From: Flavobacteriales bacterium | GTDB lineage: Bacteria; Bacteroidota; Bacteroidia; Flavobacteriales; CAJXXR01 | Assembly: GCA_025210805.1 (NCBI GenBank) | Contig: JAOAQX010000005.1 | Span: forward strand, 62,001 to 126,000 | Direction: 5' to 3' | Length of the DNA stretch: 64,000 bases | Shown here: piece after piece, positions 25,716 to 34,973 of the stretch | Layout of the letters: every line of letters begins with the position of its first letter | Position numbering within the stretch: position 1 is the first letter of the stretch | Notes under the pieces: generated by a model | Told to the model about the DNA's origin: nothing | Database searches by the model: none | Seen by the model: the letters and a program-made list of their open reading frames with translations, nothing else | Program-made: the position numbers and the translations under genes

Positions 25716-26479
25716 CTATTTGTTTCTTCTAAATACGGTGCTTTTATATTATCGTTTTGTAATACAGAAAGCGTTCCAGCAACTACGCCATAAAGTGGAG
25801 CGACAATTCCTCCTATAATAGGAATGATAAAAAGTAAATTAAACACTAAACCAATTCCAATTGTCAAAGGACGATTTTGCTTTACATAATTACGTCTTTC
25901 TTTAAGGTTCCATTTCTTCCTTTCATTAGTATAATCAATAAACATATATCCCAAAAAGAAACTTTGAACAGAGATGATTATTAGCGGTGTTATCCAGCCC
26001 AGAATAGGAATTAAGCCTAGTAAAATGAGGATAAAAACTAAACTCATCTCAATTAATAGATTCCTTAAAGATAGTATAATACCTCTCCAAACATCCAGTA
26101 AAAATTGTTTCCAACTAAAAGGAAAATCTCGTCCAGTGTATAAGCTGTCAACTTTTTCGGAAATATAAGCGAGAAAAGGAGAGAGAACAGAGAGAAGGAG
26201 TGCACGATATATATAGTAGTAGACTAATAAAAATGCTAAGTAGCTTATAGCCTTAATGAGTACTTCGGTGGCGATAAACCAATTGTTTTTCTCTTCAAAA
26301 TAGCTTTGTAATTTCAGGGAAATATACTCGTTGAGTTCAGAGGCTGTGAAGATGATAATTCCTAAGAAAATTAGTTGTAATATCATTGGTATCAGGGCGT
26401 ACCAAAGTAATCGATGTTTCATGATAAATCGATGGGCTACAAAATAAGAACCAAATGCCAATCTTAGTTGCTTCAACAT
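25712..26479 (-). CDS. EI24 domain membrane protein (CysZ-like)
   Basis: A 255-residue inner-membrane protein with about five hydrophobic helices. The order is that of the EI24/CysZ family: N-terminal FGSYFVAHRFIMKH, paired central helices around LLLSVLSPFLAYISEKVD, a WRGIILSLRNLLIE segment, LGLIPILGWITPL, then a last helical pair (LLFIIPIIGGIVAPLYGVVAGTLSV). CysZ is a sulfate importer in Proteobacteria; sulfate transport is not established for Bacteroidota members. It converges with the sugar-transferase gene and is divergent from purB. Confidence 0.72.
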   Translation of the reverse strand: MLKQLRLAFGSYFVAHRFIMKHRLLWYALIPMILQLIFLGIIIFTASELNEYISLKLQSYFEEKNNWFIATEVLIKAISYLAFLLVYYYIYRALLLSVLSPFLAYISEKVDSLYTGRDFPFSWKQFLLDVWRGIILSLRNLLIEMSLVFILILLGLIPILGWITPLIIISVQSFFLGYMFIDYTNERKKWNLKERRNYVKQNRPLTIGIGLVFNLLFIIPIIGGIVAPLYGVVAGTLSVLQNDNIKAPYLEETNS

Positions 26480-26569
26480 ATTTCTTTAAGAAAATGGATT
26501 TGTTGACCAAAATAGCCAAAATTCTTGAAATCACCGACTTCTTTTTAGGGAAAAACATTCCTAAAAGTG

Positions 26570-26577
26570 TAAATTTG
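26570..26577 (+). promoter_or_regulatory. Candidate -7 box for purB
   Basis: TAAATTTG at 26570-26577 fits TAnnTTTG and lies 26 bases before the ATG at 26604. I do not see a convincing -33 partner. Confidence 0.4.
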
Positions 26578-26603
26578 TGGCTTCTTTAAAAAAAATCAAG
26601 ACC

Positions 26604-27947
26604 ATGACTTGGACGAGCCTAGAGGCAATCTCACCTATAGATGGACGATATGCCAGTAAAACTGCAGATTTTAAAGCTTATTTCTCAGAAAAAGCTTTAA
26701 TCCAGTACCGTATTCGAATAGAAATAGAATATTTTATTGCACTTTCAAAATCTCCTGTTGCTCAGGTTCCTGATTTTTCGGAAGAGCAAGTGAGCTTCTT
26801 GAGAGCGATGTATCAAAATTTCACTTCTGAGGATGCTCAAAGAGTAAAGGATATTGAGGCCGTTACCAATCATGATGTAAAAGCTGTTGAATATTTTATT
26901 AAAGAAAAATTGGCAGGTCATTCTCTTGAAGCACATAAAGAATTTATTCATTTTGGTCTTACTTCTCAGGATATCAATAATACGGCAACTCCTCTAATGT
27001 TAAAGGAAGCAACCGAGGCTGTGTATATTCCCGAGATCGAAAATATCATCCATATTTTGGAAGGCTTGGTAGCCGATTGGAAAGAGATTCCAATGCTTGC
27101 CAAAACTCATGGACAACCAGCTTCTCCAACACGTTTGGGGAAAGAATTGGAGGTTTTTGTAGTTCGATTAAAAGAACAATTAAGACAATTGAAAAACATT
27201 CCTTATTCTGCTAAATTTGGTGGAGCTACAGGTAATTTTAATGCGCATCATATTGCTTTTCCAGAAGTTAATTGGTTGAGTTTTGGAAATGATTTTGTCA
27301 ATAAAACTTTAGGTTTAGATCATTCTTTTCCTACAACACAAATTGAACATTATGATAACCTTGCTTCTTTTTTCGATGCTTGTAAGCGAATCAACACAAT
27401 TTTAATTGATCTCGATCGTGATTTTTGGACGTATATTTCTATGGAATATTTCAAACAAAAAATCAAAAAAGGGGAAGTAGGTTCTAGTGCTATGCCTCAT
27501 AAAGTAAACCCAATTGATTTTGAAAATTCTGAAGGGAATTTAGGAATAGCCAATGCTTTGTACGAGCATCTTTCTGCTAAATTACCTATTTCTCGTTTGC
27601 AAAGAGATTTAACAGATTCTACTGTTCTGAGAAATATTGGAGTTCCTATGGCGCATTCAATGATTGCTTTTCAATCTCTTAAAAAAGGTCTTGGGAAACT
27701 CCTATTAAACGAAGCGGCTTTGAATCAAGATTTAGAAGATAATTGGGCGGTAGTTGCCGAGGCTATTCAAACAGTTCTAAGGCGTGAGGCTTATCCAAAT
27801 CCTTATGAAGCATTAAAAGCTCTTACAAGAACCAATGAAGGTATTACGCAAAATTCTATTTCAGAATTTATAGATACGCTAGAGGTTTCTAATGAACTGA
27901 AAGCTCAGTTGAAAACAATTACGCCACAAAACTATACAGGGATATAG
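26604..27947 (+). CDS. purB: Adenylosuccinate lyase
   Basis: From the ATG at 26604 the enzyme has 447 residues; a GTG at 26577 would add nine residues and lies in the probable promoter. It starts with ISPIDGRYASKT, as in the E. coli-type PurB, and the signature loop GSSAMPHKVNPIDFENSEGN is intact with the catalytic serine. HGQPASPTRLGKE carries the substrate-binding histidine, and THFGLTSQDIN-like HFGLTSQDINNTA is present. It catalyses two steps of purine synthesis: SAICAR to AICAR and adenylosuccinate to AMP. purA, the partner in the AMP branch, is at 46521 in this window but not linked. Confidence 0.95.
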   Translation: MTWTSLEAISPIDGRYASKTADFKAYFSEKALIQYRIRIEIEYFIALSKSPVAQVPDFSEEQVSFLRAMYQNFTSEDAQRVKDIEAVTNHDVKAVEYFIKEKLAGHSLEAHKEFIHFGLTSQDINNTATPLMLKEATEAVYIPEIENIIHILEGLVADWKEIPMLAKTHGQPASPTRLGKELEVFVVRLKEQLRQLKNIPYSAKFGGATGNFNAHHIAFPEVNWLSFGNDFVNKTLGLDHSFPTTQIEHYDNLASFFDACKRINTILIDLDRDFWTYISMEYFKQKIKKGEVGSSAMPHKVNPIDFENSEGNLGIANALYEHLSAKLPISRLQRDLTDSTVLRNIGVPMAHSMIAFQSLKKGLGKLLLNEAALNQDLEDNWAVVAEAIQTVLRREAYPNPYEALKALTRTNEGITQNSISEFIDTLEVSNELKAQLKTITPQNYTGI

Positions 27948-27967
27948 TTGAGTGAAATAAATACCAT

Positions 27968-28007
27968 AAAAAAAGCGAAGAATCAATTTGACTCTTCGCT
28001 TTTTTTT
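27968..28007 (+). terminator. Terminator after purB
   Basis: The arms AAAAAAAGCGAAG and CTTCGCTTTTTTT frame a 13-base centre starting 21 bases past the purB stop and end in T8. Confidence 0.9.
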
Positions 28008-28023
28008 ATATTCAAATAGATGT

Positions 28024-28155
28024 TATATCATTTACGGTGTTAATTTACCCGTAAATTTTAGCTTCTTTTTCGGGTGCGTTTACTTGGTGTAACATCCCCC
28101 TTCCCCCTTCAAAGGGGGCTTAAATAATGAGTAAATTAACACCAGAAATGGCATT
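28024..28155 (+). repeat. Inverted-repeat-ended short element, copy A
   Basis: The left end TATCATTTACGGTGTTAATT (from 28026) and the right end AATTAACACCAGAAATGGCA (from 28134) are imperfect inverted repeats of about 25 bases. The core (28055-28122) contains ATCCCCCTTCCCCCTTCAAA, and is matched in reverse complement at 50351-50415 (copy B). The right end reaches the stop codon of the minus-strand dipeptidase gene at 28154. It has no open frame, so it resembles a MITE or a mobile palindromic repeat. Confidence 0.75.
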
Positions 28156-29533
28156 ATTTCCCAAAATATTCAAAGAAATAGGGAATTGTTTCGATTCCTT
28201 TTAAATAGTTGAAGATTCCATAATGCTCATTAGGTGAGTGAATAGCATCAGTATCTAAACCGAATCCCATAAGAATGGATTTTGCTTGAAGTTCTTCTTC
28301 AAACAATGCAACAATAGGGATAGAACCACCAGAACGTAATGGAATAGGTTCTTTTCCAAAGGTCTTTTTCATAGCATATTCTGCTGCTTGATAACCTTTA
28401 TTGTCTATGGGTGTTACATACGGTTGTCCGCCATGGTGAGGCTTTACGTTTACCTTTACATAATCTGGTGCAATAGTCATAAAGTGCTCAGCAAACAATT
28501 GAGTAATTTTTTCAGGATCTTGTCCTGGAACTAATCTCATAGATATTTTAGCTTCTGCTTTTGATGGTAAAACAGTTTTAGCTCCTTCTCCAATATATCC
28601 TCCCCAGATTCCATTCACATCCAATGTAGGACGAATAGATGCTCTTTCTAGTGTAGAATATCCTGCTTCTCCGTGCACTTCATCAATATTCAACTTTCCT
28701 TTATAATCTTCTAAGTCAAATGGAGCTTGAGCCATTTTTGCTCTTTCTTCTGCCGAAACAGCTTCCACACCATCATAGAATCCTTTTACCGTGATTTTTC
28801 CGTTTTCATCATGCAATGATCCAATCATTTGAGATAAAATATTGATCGGGTTTGCTACCGCTCCTCCATAAAGACCTGAGTGTAAGTCTCTATTAGGTCC
28901 CACTACTTCAACTTCTACATAACTTAGTCCTCTAAGTCCTGTAGTGATTGATGGTTGATCATTTGAAAGAATTCCTGTATCTGAAATAAGAATTACATCA
29001 CAAGCAAGTTTTTCTTGATGATTCTTTACAAACCAAGCTAAGCTAGGTGAACCAATTTCTTCCTCACCTTCTATCATGAATTTTACATTACAAGGAAGTT
29101 CTCCCTCAGAAAGCATATACTCCAAAGCTTTCACGTGCATATAAAATTGTCCTTTGTCATCACAGGCTCCACGAGCAAAAATAGCTCCTTCTGGATGCAA
29201 TTCTGTCTTTTTGATTACTGGCTCAAAAGGTGGAGAATCCCAAAGTTCGATAGGATCTGCAGGTTGTACGTCATAGTGTCCATAAACCAAAACAGTTGGT
29301 TTTGATGGATCGACCATTTTTTCTCCATACACTACAGGATAACCAGGTGTTTCACATATTTCTACAGCATCGGCACCTGCTTTTTTTAAACTGTCGGCTA
29401 CAAAGTCTGCCGTGAGTAAAACATCTTTTTCATAAGCTGAATCTGCCGAAATAGATGGGATTTTCAATAAATCTACCAATTCTTGAAGAAATCGGTCTTT
29501 GTTTTTTTCTATATAATTTTTAATCATAATCAA
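28154..29533 (-). CDS. M20-family dipeptidase
   Basis: A 459-residue metallopeptidase of the M20 (carnosine dipeptidase-like) group. The metal and catalytic residues are visible: YGHYDVQP (His and catalytic Asp), RGACDDKG (bridging Asp), EGEEEIGSP (catalytic Glu), SDTG, and a final DAIHSPNEH (His ligand). The lid domain inserts at HSGLYGGAVANPIN. It likely cleaves dipeptides in the cytoplasm, with no signal peptide seen. The start may be 29533 or the ATG six bases downstream at 29527. It follows the helicase gene with nine bases between, so the two are probably co-transcribed. Its stop overlaps the end of repeat copy A. Confidence 0.9.
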   Translation of the reverse strand: MIMIKNYIEKNKDRFLQELVDLLKIPSISADSAYEKDVLLTADFVADSLKKAGADAVEICETPGYPVVYGEKMVDPSKPTVLVYGHYDVQPADPIELWDSPPFEPVIKKTELHPEGAIFARGACDDKGQFYMHVKALEYMLSEGELPCNVKFMIEGEEEIGSPSLAWFVKNHQEKLACDVILISDTGILSNDQPSITTGLRGLSYVEVEVVGPNRDLHSGLYGGAVANPINILSQMIGSLHDENGKITVKGFYDGVEAVSAEERAKMAQAPFDLEDYKGKLNIDEVHGEAGYSTLERASIRPTLDVNGIWGGYIGEGAKTVLPSKAEAKISMRLVPGQDPEKITQLFAEHFMTIAPDYVKVNVKPHHGGQPYVTPIDNKGYQAAEYAMKKTFGKEPIPLRSGGSIPIVALFEEELQAKSILMGFGLDTDAIHSPNEHYGIFNYLKGIETIPYFFEYFGK

Positions 29534-29542
29534 TGACTTTTT

Positions 29543-31804
29543 TTAGGAATTTACTTTAGTGAGTTTGGCAAATTTGGCAATTAAGGTTTTTACATCTCCA
29601 TTATCAAATCGGATGGTGAGGCGCGAGTTTACTCCTTCATCTGTTTTGTCTACAATAGTTCCATTTCCAAAAGCATGATGATTGACTACCATTCCTGCTT
29701 GGAACTCTTTTAAAACTTCTCCAGAACTTGGAGCATTTCTTCTTACTGTAGTATTAATTTTTTTTAGGTTCCTTCCTCTGGTGAGTTTGGGAACAAATTT
29801 CTTTTTTTCTTCTGTTTTTTCTTTTTTTGAAGAAGGTCTTTTGATGGAAGCAAATTTAAAATCAAGAAATGCTTCATCTATATCATCCAAAAATCTTGAA
29901 GGCTCTGCCATGGTGAGTTTTCCCCAGCGATAACGAGAAAGCGCATAAGACAAAGTCGCCCTTTTTTCGGCTCGGGTAATTGCCACATAAAAGAGTCGTC
30001 TTTCTTCTTCCATTGCTTCTCTAGAATGCTCCGTATTCATAGATGGAAAAAGATCTTCTTCCATTCCTACAATATACACATAAGGAAACTCTAATCCTTT
30101 GGATTGGTGAATGGTCATTAGAGAAATATGATTGGGGTCATCATCTTTTTGATCCGCATCTGTGAGCAAGGCTACATCTTCCAAGAAAGCACTTAAACTG
30201 GTATCTTCGTTATCTTCATTATTACAAAAATCCTGAATTGCGTTTAAAAGCTCTTCCAAGTTTTGAATTTTTGAAATGTTCTCAGGAATTAAATCTTTTT
30301 TAAGGTCTTCCAAAAGTCCAGAACGATTTAAAATATAAGTTGCAGCTCCATAAGCATCCAGTTTTCCAGCTTCAACTTGCATGTTTTTAATCATGAGTAG
30401 AAATTGTTGCATTTTTCTAAGTCCTCCTGAGGCAATTTTGTGCGGATGTAGATGAATGTTTTCAATAGTTTCTAACCAAGAAAGACTGGCTTGATTGGCG
30501 GCAATATTTAATCGATCCTGACTGGTTTGTCCTATTCCCCTTGTGGGGAAATTGATAATTCTCCTTACCGCTTCATTATCTTGTGGATTTATAACGGTTC
30601 GGATATATGCCATAAAATCTTTTATTTCTTTTCTTTGGTAAAAAGAAAGTCCTCCATAAATACGGTAAGGAATATTTTTTTTGCGAAAAGCTTCTTCCAA
30701 AACTCTTGATTGAGCATTGGTACGATACATAATACAATAATCTGAATAAGGAAGTCCATTTCTTTGACTTTCTTCCCAGATAAGATTAGAAACCAAATAT
30801 GCTTCATGATTATCAGACTCTGTTTTATATACCGAAATCAGTTCCCCTTCTTCATTATCTGTCCAAACTTTTTTCTCTAGCTGATCTTGGTTCTTTTTAA
30901 TAACCGAATTAGCAGCATCTACAATAGATTTTGTAGAACGATAATTTTGCTCTAGCTTAATTTTCTTTAAATCAGGATAGTCTTTGTTGAAGTTTAGAAT
31001 ATTGTAAATATTGGCTCCACGGAAGGCATAGATACTCTGGGCATCATCACCTACCACGCAAATATTTTCAAATTTGGCAGCCAAGGATTTTACAATCAAA
31101 TATTGTGAGTGATTAGTATCTTGATACTCATCTACCATAATATATTTAAAACGACCTTGATATTTAGCCAATATCTGAGGTTGAGTCATGAAAAGTTCAT
31201 TGGTTTTGAGTAATAAATCATCAAAATCCATTGCCCCTTGCTTAAAACACTCTGTACAGTATTTCTCATAAATTTCTCCAAAAAAGGGCATTTTCCTCAT
31301 TTGGTCATCTTCAATGAGTTCAGGTTTATTTTTGTAAGCTTTATAGGTTATCAGATTATTTTTTAAAGAAGATATTCTTGATGAAATGGTTCTAGCTTTA
31401 TAATAATCTTTATCTAATTCCATTTCTTTTACAATTCTGTTGATGAGTTTTTTACTGTCATCAGAATCATAAATAGTGAAATGCGAAGGGTAGCCCAAAA
31501 CATCGGCTTCCATTCTTAGTATTTTAGAAAAAACAGAGTGAAAAGTACCCATCCAAAGTCCTTTAGAGTCTGAAGCTCCAATCACATTGGCAATTCTTTC
31601 TTTCATTTCTTTGGCGGCTTTGTTGGTAAAAGTTAAAGCCAAAATATTATAAGGATCGACACCTTGTGCCACTAAATGTGCAATACGATAAGTGAGAACT
31701 CTAGTTTTTCCAGAACCTGCACCTGCAATGACCATCACTGGACCTTCTGTGTGTAAAACTGCTTCGCTCTGAGCAGGATTTAAACCTTCTAAATAATCTG
31801 CCAA
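29543..31804 (-). CDS. UvrD/PcrA-type ATP-dependent DNA helicase
   Basis: A 753-residue superfamily 1A helicase of full family length. The motifs appear in order: Q motif LNPAQSEAV, Walker A GAGSGKTR (about 28-35), LALTFTNKAAKEM (Ia), DEYQDTN (II), VGDDAQSIYAFRGA (III), LEQNYRS (IV), LMTIHQSKGLEFPYVYIVGMEE (V region, around residue 570), VAITRAEKR (VI). The C-terminal KxxG-like tail (VVNHHAFGNGTIV...DNGDVKTL) is the Tudor-like RNA polymerase-binding domain of PcrA/UvrD. It acts in nucleotide excision/mismatch repair and conflict resolution. Confidence 0.94.
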   Translation of the reverse strand: MADYLEGLNPAQSEAVLHTEGPVMVIAGAGSGKTRVLTYRIAHLVAQGVDPYNILALTFTNKAAKEMKERIANVIGASDSKGLWMGTFHSVFSKILRMEADVLGYPSHFTIYDSDDSKKLINRIVKEMELDKDYYKARTISSRISSLKNNLITYKAYKNKPELIEDDQMRKMPFFGEIYEKYCTECFKQGAMDFDDLLLKTNELFMTQPQILAKYQGRFKYIMVDEYQDTNHSQYLIVKSLAAKFENICVVGDDAQSIYAFRGANIYNILNFNKDYPDLKKIKLEQNYRSTKSIVDAANSVIKKNQDQLEKKVWTDNEEGELISVYKTESDNHEAYLVSNLIWEESQRNGLPYSDYCIMYRTNAQSRVLEEAFRKKNIPYRIYGGLSFYQRKEIKDFMAYIRTVINPQDNEAVRRIINFPTRGIGQTSQDRLNIAANQASLSWLETIENIHLHPHKIASGGLRKMQQFLLMIKNMQVEAGKLDAYGAATYILNRSGLLEDLKKDLIPENISKIQNLEELLNAIQDFCNNEDNEDTSLSAFLEDVALLTDADQKDDDPNHISLMTIHQSKGLEFPYVYIVGMEEDLFPSMNTEHSREAMEEERRLFYVAITRAEKRATLSYALSRYRWGKLTMAEPSRFLDDIDEAFLDFKFASIKRPSSKKEKTEEKKKFVPKLTRGRNLKKINTTVRRNAPSSGEVLKEFQAGMVVNHHAFGNGTIVDKTDEGVNSRLTIRFDNGDVKTLIAKFAKLTKVNS

Positions 31805-31876
31805 AATATCTGTTATTAATTTCTAAACAAACAAAGGTAAAATTTATCAAGGAGGTAAAAAAGAGCTATAGCATTT

Positions 31877-31937
31877 TATACCATTTAAGGAGTTAATTTA
31901 CTCATCAGGATTATCCCATTTCTAGTGCAATTTTACA
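31877..31937 (+). repeat. Solo ends of the inverted-repeat element (two tandem, same direction)
   Basis: TACCATTTAAGGAGTTAATT (from 31879) is nearly the left end of copies A and B. About 34 bases later CCATTTCTAGTGCAATTTTA (from 31916) resembles the same end again. The conserved core with the C-rich run is absent, so these look like remnants or solo ends between the helicase and Na/Pi genes. Confidence 0.5.
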
Positions 31938-32008
31938 AGGCAATAAGGTCGACTCGAACATTAACATTAAATTAATGCATTGAGCATATCCTTTCACGGA
32001 GGGTAGTT

Positions 32009-32016
32009 TATTTTTG
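32009..32016 (+). promoter_or_regulatory. Candidate -7 box for the Na/Pi cotransporter gene
   Basis: TATTTTTG at 32009-32016 matches TAnnTTTG, 31 bases ahead of the ATG at 32048. I see no clear -33 box. Confidence 0.4.
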
Positions 32017-32047
32017 TGCTGATTTTAATCTTTTATCGAATTACTTT

Positions 32048-33724
32048 ATGGAATTTGGAATCTGGCAAATCCTCAATATAGTAGGAGCCTTAGGGTTTTT
32101 CATCTACGGGATGAAAGTAATGAGTGACGCTTTACAGCAAGTAGCGGGCTCAAAAATGAGACAATTCCTTAGAAAAATGACTTCGAATCGTTTTTCGGGA
32201 GTGGCAACAGGTTTTTTAATCACTGCCATATTACAGTCATCTTCTGCAACTACCGTAATGACGGTAAGTTTTGTAAATGCAGGATTCCTTTCATTGATGG
32301 AATCTGCAGGTGTGATGATGGGAGCCAATATTGGAACAACAATCACAGGTTGGTTAGTTTCTTTAATCGGTTTTGAGGTAAAAGTGTCTCATTATGCTTT
32401 ACCAATAATCGGTATCGCATTTCCTTTTATGTTTTCATCTAGGCATAACCGAAAGAAATGGGCTGAAGTCGTTGTTGGTTTCGGACTCCTATTTTTAGGG
32501 CTTGGAGAACTAAAAGAAGCTGTTCCAGATATAAAAAACAATCCCGATGTACTTAACTTCTTGAGTGAATTCAAGAACCCGAATATACTTACAAGAATGA
32601 TGTTTGTGGGAGTGGGAACTTTGCTTACAATTATTGTACAATCTAGTAGTGCCGCAATGGCATTAACCATTACGCTTACGGCACAAGGATTACCAATAGA
32701 GATTGCTGCAGCCATGGTGCTTGGAGAAAATATCGGGACAACCATTACGGCAGAGTTAGCCTCTTTGGTAGCAAATGTTCATGCCAAGCGATCTGCAAGA
32801 ATTCACTCTTTGTTTAATGTCATTGGGGTTACTTGGATGCTTATTGCAATGCCTTATGTCTTGGATATTTTGGGAGATCTTTTCCCGCCACCATCCGCAA
32901 CGGAATCCAACGAATTTGCCCTTGCAGCCTTCCATACAACTTTTAACTTCTTAAATGTTCTAATTTGTGTTGGGTTTGTTAAGAAAATAGTGGATATCTC
33001 TATCAAAACAGTAAAATCAAAAGGAGAAGAAGATGAAGTCTTTAAATTAAAACATATTGGTTCTGATATGTTTAGATCTCCAGAATTATCTGTAGAAGAA
33101 GCTGCAAAAGAAGTAGCCCACTGTGGAGAAATTACCAGTAAATTATTCAATATGCTCCCTGGAATTTTGAATGAAGCAGATGAAAAGAAATTTACTGATA
33201 AATTGAAGCGTATTGCTAAATACGAAGAAATTACGGACAGAATGGAAGTAGAGATTTCAGATTTCTTATCTCAAAAATCTCAAAACGAAATGAGTACTAA
33301 AGCAGCGGCAAAAACACGCAGCTTACTCAGTATTGTTAGCGACCTTGAAAGAATTGGAGATTTGGTTTATCAAATAGCCAAGACCATGGAGCGTAGAAAG
33401 GAGAAGAAAGCATATTTCTTACCAGACAATAGAAAAAATATTGAACGTATGATGGAGGCCGTGGGTAAAGGTATGGTGCAAATGCAAAAGCATCTATTAA
33501 ACCCAGAAAGCATCAATATGGAAGAGGCTATAAAACTAGAAAATATTGTTGATGACCTCAGAAATGAATTAAGAGCCTCATACCTCAAAAAAATTCAGAA
33601 AGGAGAATACAAAATTAAATCTGCAATCTATTATAATGATGTCATTCATTCATTAGAAAAAATTGGAGATCACGTAATCCAAGTATCTGAAGCAATTGCA
33701 GGTGATAGACAATTGGTGGAGTAA
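32048..33724 (+). CDS. Na/Pi cotransporter family protein with PhoU-like tail
   Basis: A 558-residue protein. The N-terminal 310 residues form a polytopic domain with the two inverted QSSS repeats typical of NptA/SLC34-type sodium-phosphate cotransporters: LQSSSATTVMTVSFVNAG (about 59-76) and VQSSSAAMALTITLTAQG. GANIGTTITG and GENIGTTITAELASL form the paired motifs. About residues 345-555 are helical and PhoU-like (DRMEVEISDFLSQ, SIVSDLERIGDLVYQIA, LEKIGDHVIQVSEAI). The probable role is phosphate uptake or export at the inner membrane. It stands alone, with its own terminator. Confidence 0.88.
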   Translation: MEFGIWQILNIVGALGFFIYGMKVMSDALQQVAGSKMRQFLRKMTSNRFSGVATGFLITAILQSSSATTVMTVSFVNAGFLSLMESAGVMMGANIGTTITGWLVSLIGFEVKVSHYALPIIGIAFPFMFSSRHNRKKWAEVVVGFGLLFLGLGELKEAVPDIKNNPDVLNFLSEFKNPNILTRMMFVGVGTLLTIIVQSSSAAMALTITLTAQGLPIEIAAAMVLGENIGTTITAELASLVANVHAKRSARIHSLFNVIGVTWMLIAMPYVLDILGDLFPPPSATESNEFALAAFHTTFNFLNVLICVGFVKKIVDISIKTVKSKGEEDEVFKLKHIGSDMFRSPELSVEEAAKEVAHCGEITSKLFNMLPGILNEADEKKFTDKLKRIAKYEEITDRMEVEISDFLSQKSQNEMSTKAAAKTRSLLSIVSDLERIGDLVYQIAKTMERRKEKKAYFLPDNRKNIERMMEAVGKGMVQMQKHLLNPESINMEEAIKLENIVDDLRNELRASYLKKIQKGEYKIKSAIYYNDVIHSLEKIGDHVIQVSEAIAGDRQLVE

Positions 33725-33748
33725 TTCTTTACTAATGTTTAAATAATA

Positions 33749-33787
33749 AAACCTCAAAACCCGAGTATCGAGTTTTGAGGTTTTTTT
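33749..33787 (+). terminator. Terminator after the Na/Pi cotransporter gene
   Basis: AACCTCAAAAC and GTTTTGAGGTT form an 11-base stem, with an inner CGA/TCG, then T7. It begins 25 bases past the stop. Confidence 0.9.
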
Positions 33788-33854
33788 GTGGGAAGTATTT
33801 AGTAAGAATATGAACTTTTCCTAAAACCTACATCACCACCCAAATCCTTTGCTG

Positions 33855-33863
33855 TATATTTGC
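33855..33863 (+). promoter_or_regulatory. Candidate -7 box for the surE-lpxB-grpE-dnaJ operon
   Basis: TATATTTG (33855-33862) followed by C matches the extended Bacteroidota -7 box and lies 45 bases before the surE ATG. The -33 box is not clear. Confidence 0.45.
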
Positions 33864-33907
33864 TTGAGTAAAAAAATGGCGATAAAAACAGCGCGATTAA
33901 ATGCTTA

Positions 33908-34714
33908 ATGAACAGAAAAACAATGGAAGAAGCTAAAAGACCTTTGATATTGGTAGTAAACGACGATGGAATTACGGCCATGGGAATTAGGAATTTGATA
34001 GAAGTTGCTAAAGAGCTTGGAGAAGTATGGGTAGTAGCACCTGATAGTCCACAATCTGGAATGGGGCATGCCATAACCATCAATAATACTTTGAGAGCTG
34101 AACTATTGGACTTTCCTGATGGAGTAAAAAATGAATATTCTTGTTCAGGAACTCCTGCAGACTGTGTGAAATTGGCAATTAATAATTTGCTTCCACGTCG
34201 CCCAGATATTGTGGTGTCGGGAATTAATCATGGATCCAACGAAAGTTGTAATGTGATTTACTCTGGGACAATGTCAGCTGCTGTAGAAGCTGCTATAGAA
34301 GGGATTCCAGCAGTAGGTTTTTCATTACTAGATTATAGCCCAGTAGCAGATTTTACTTATTCTAAAAAAGTAGCCAAAAAAATCATCCAAAATGTATTGG
34401 AAAATGGACTGCCAGAAGATATTTGTTTGAATGTAAATATTCCGAAAGGAAATGAAAATCATATCAAAGGAATAAAAGTATGTCATCAAGCCAGAGGAAA
34501 CTGGCGTGAAGAATTTGATCATAGAATAGACCCAATGGGTAAAGATTATTTTTGGCTTACAGGAAAATTTGAAAATTATGACGCAGACCAAGCTCAAGCC
34601 GACAGTACTGCTTTGGCAGAGGGATATGTTTCTGTAGTTCCTATCCAGTTTGATCTTACGGCTTACCGAGCACTCGAAAAACTCAAAACATGGAACTATG
34701 AATTGGAAGCGTGA
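33908..34714 (+). CDS. surE: 5'/3'-nucleotidase SurE
   Basis: A 268-residue enzyme. The N-terminal ILVVNDDGITAMGI holds the metal-binding Asp pair, then VAPDSPQSGMGHAIT, the CSGTPADCVKLA signature and VSGINHGSN, which complete the active site. SurE dephosphorylates nucleoside monophosphates and related substrates. The alternative start is the ATG at 33923 (five residues shorter), which would match most SurE starts equally well. It is the first gene of a run of six plus-strand genes with overlaps or short gaps. Confidence 0.94.
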   Translation: MNRKTMEEAKRPLILVVNDDGITAMGIRNLIEVAKELGEVWVVAPDSPQSGMGHAITINNTLRAELLDFPDGVKNEYSCSGTPADCVKLAINNLLPRRPDIVVSGINHGSNESCNVIYSGTMSAAVEAAIEGIPAVGFSLLDYSPVADFTYSKKVAKKIIQNVLENGLPEDICLNVNIPKGNENHIKGIKVCHQARGNWREEFDHRIDPMGKDYFWLTGKFENYDADQAQADSTALAEGYVSVVPIQFDLTAYRALEKLKTWNYELEA

Positions 34715-34973
34715 TCAATTTCTTTTTGGCGTTCTTTTAGCGGTCATTTTGCCACTTGTTGTCTTTGGGCTGTTGGAGGTATTCTTACACCTTAGTCACA
34801 AGACACACACTTTGCGTCAATCCACTAAGGAGTTGATTTCTTTAGTGGTCGTTTTACCCATTTTTAGGTACTATATCGTAAAGCTCAAAGCAGAAAAAAC
34901 AGGAAGAGGTATGATGTTGGTTATTTTCGTGTATGCCTTATTCTTTGCACTAAGAGAAACAGGAGTTTTATGA
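34698..34973 (+). CDS. Small membrane protein between surE and lpxB
   Basis: From the ATG at 34698, which overlaps the surE stop by 17 bases, it has 91 residues; the longer frame from 34650 lies inside surE and is unlikely. It has three hydrophobic segments (about residues 7-30, 46-60 and 70-84) separated by charged loops (KTHTLRQSTKE; KLKAEKTGRG). I do not recognise a family. It ends in a 4-base overlap with lpxB, so it is translated with it. Its place before lpxB suggests an envelope role, by inference only. Confidence 0.65.
   Translation: MNWKRDQFLFGVLLAVILPLVVFGLLEVFLHLSHKTHTLRQSTKELISLVVVLPIFRYYIVKLKAEKTGRGMMLVIFVYALFFALRETGVL

Noticed and set aside
32104-33150. Several minus-strand open frames within the Na/Pi cotransporter gene
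   Set aside because: They are reverse-complement shadows of the plus-strand frame with no recognisable domain.
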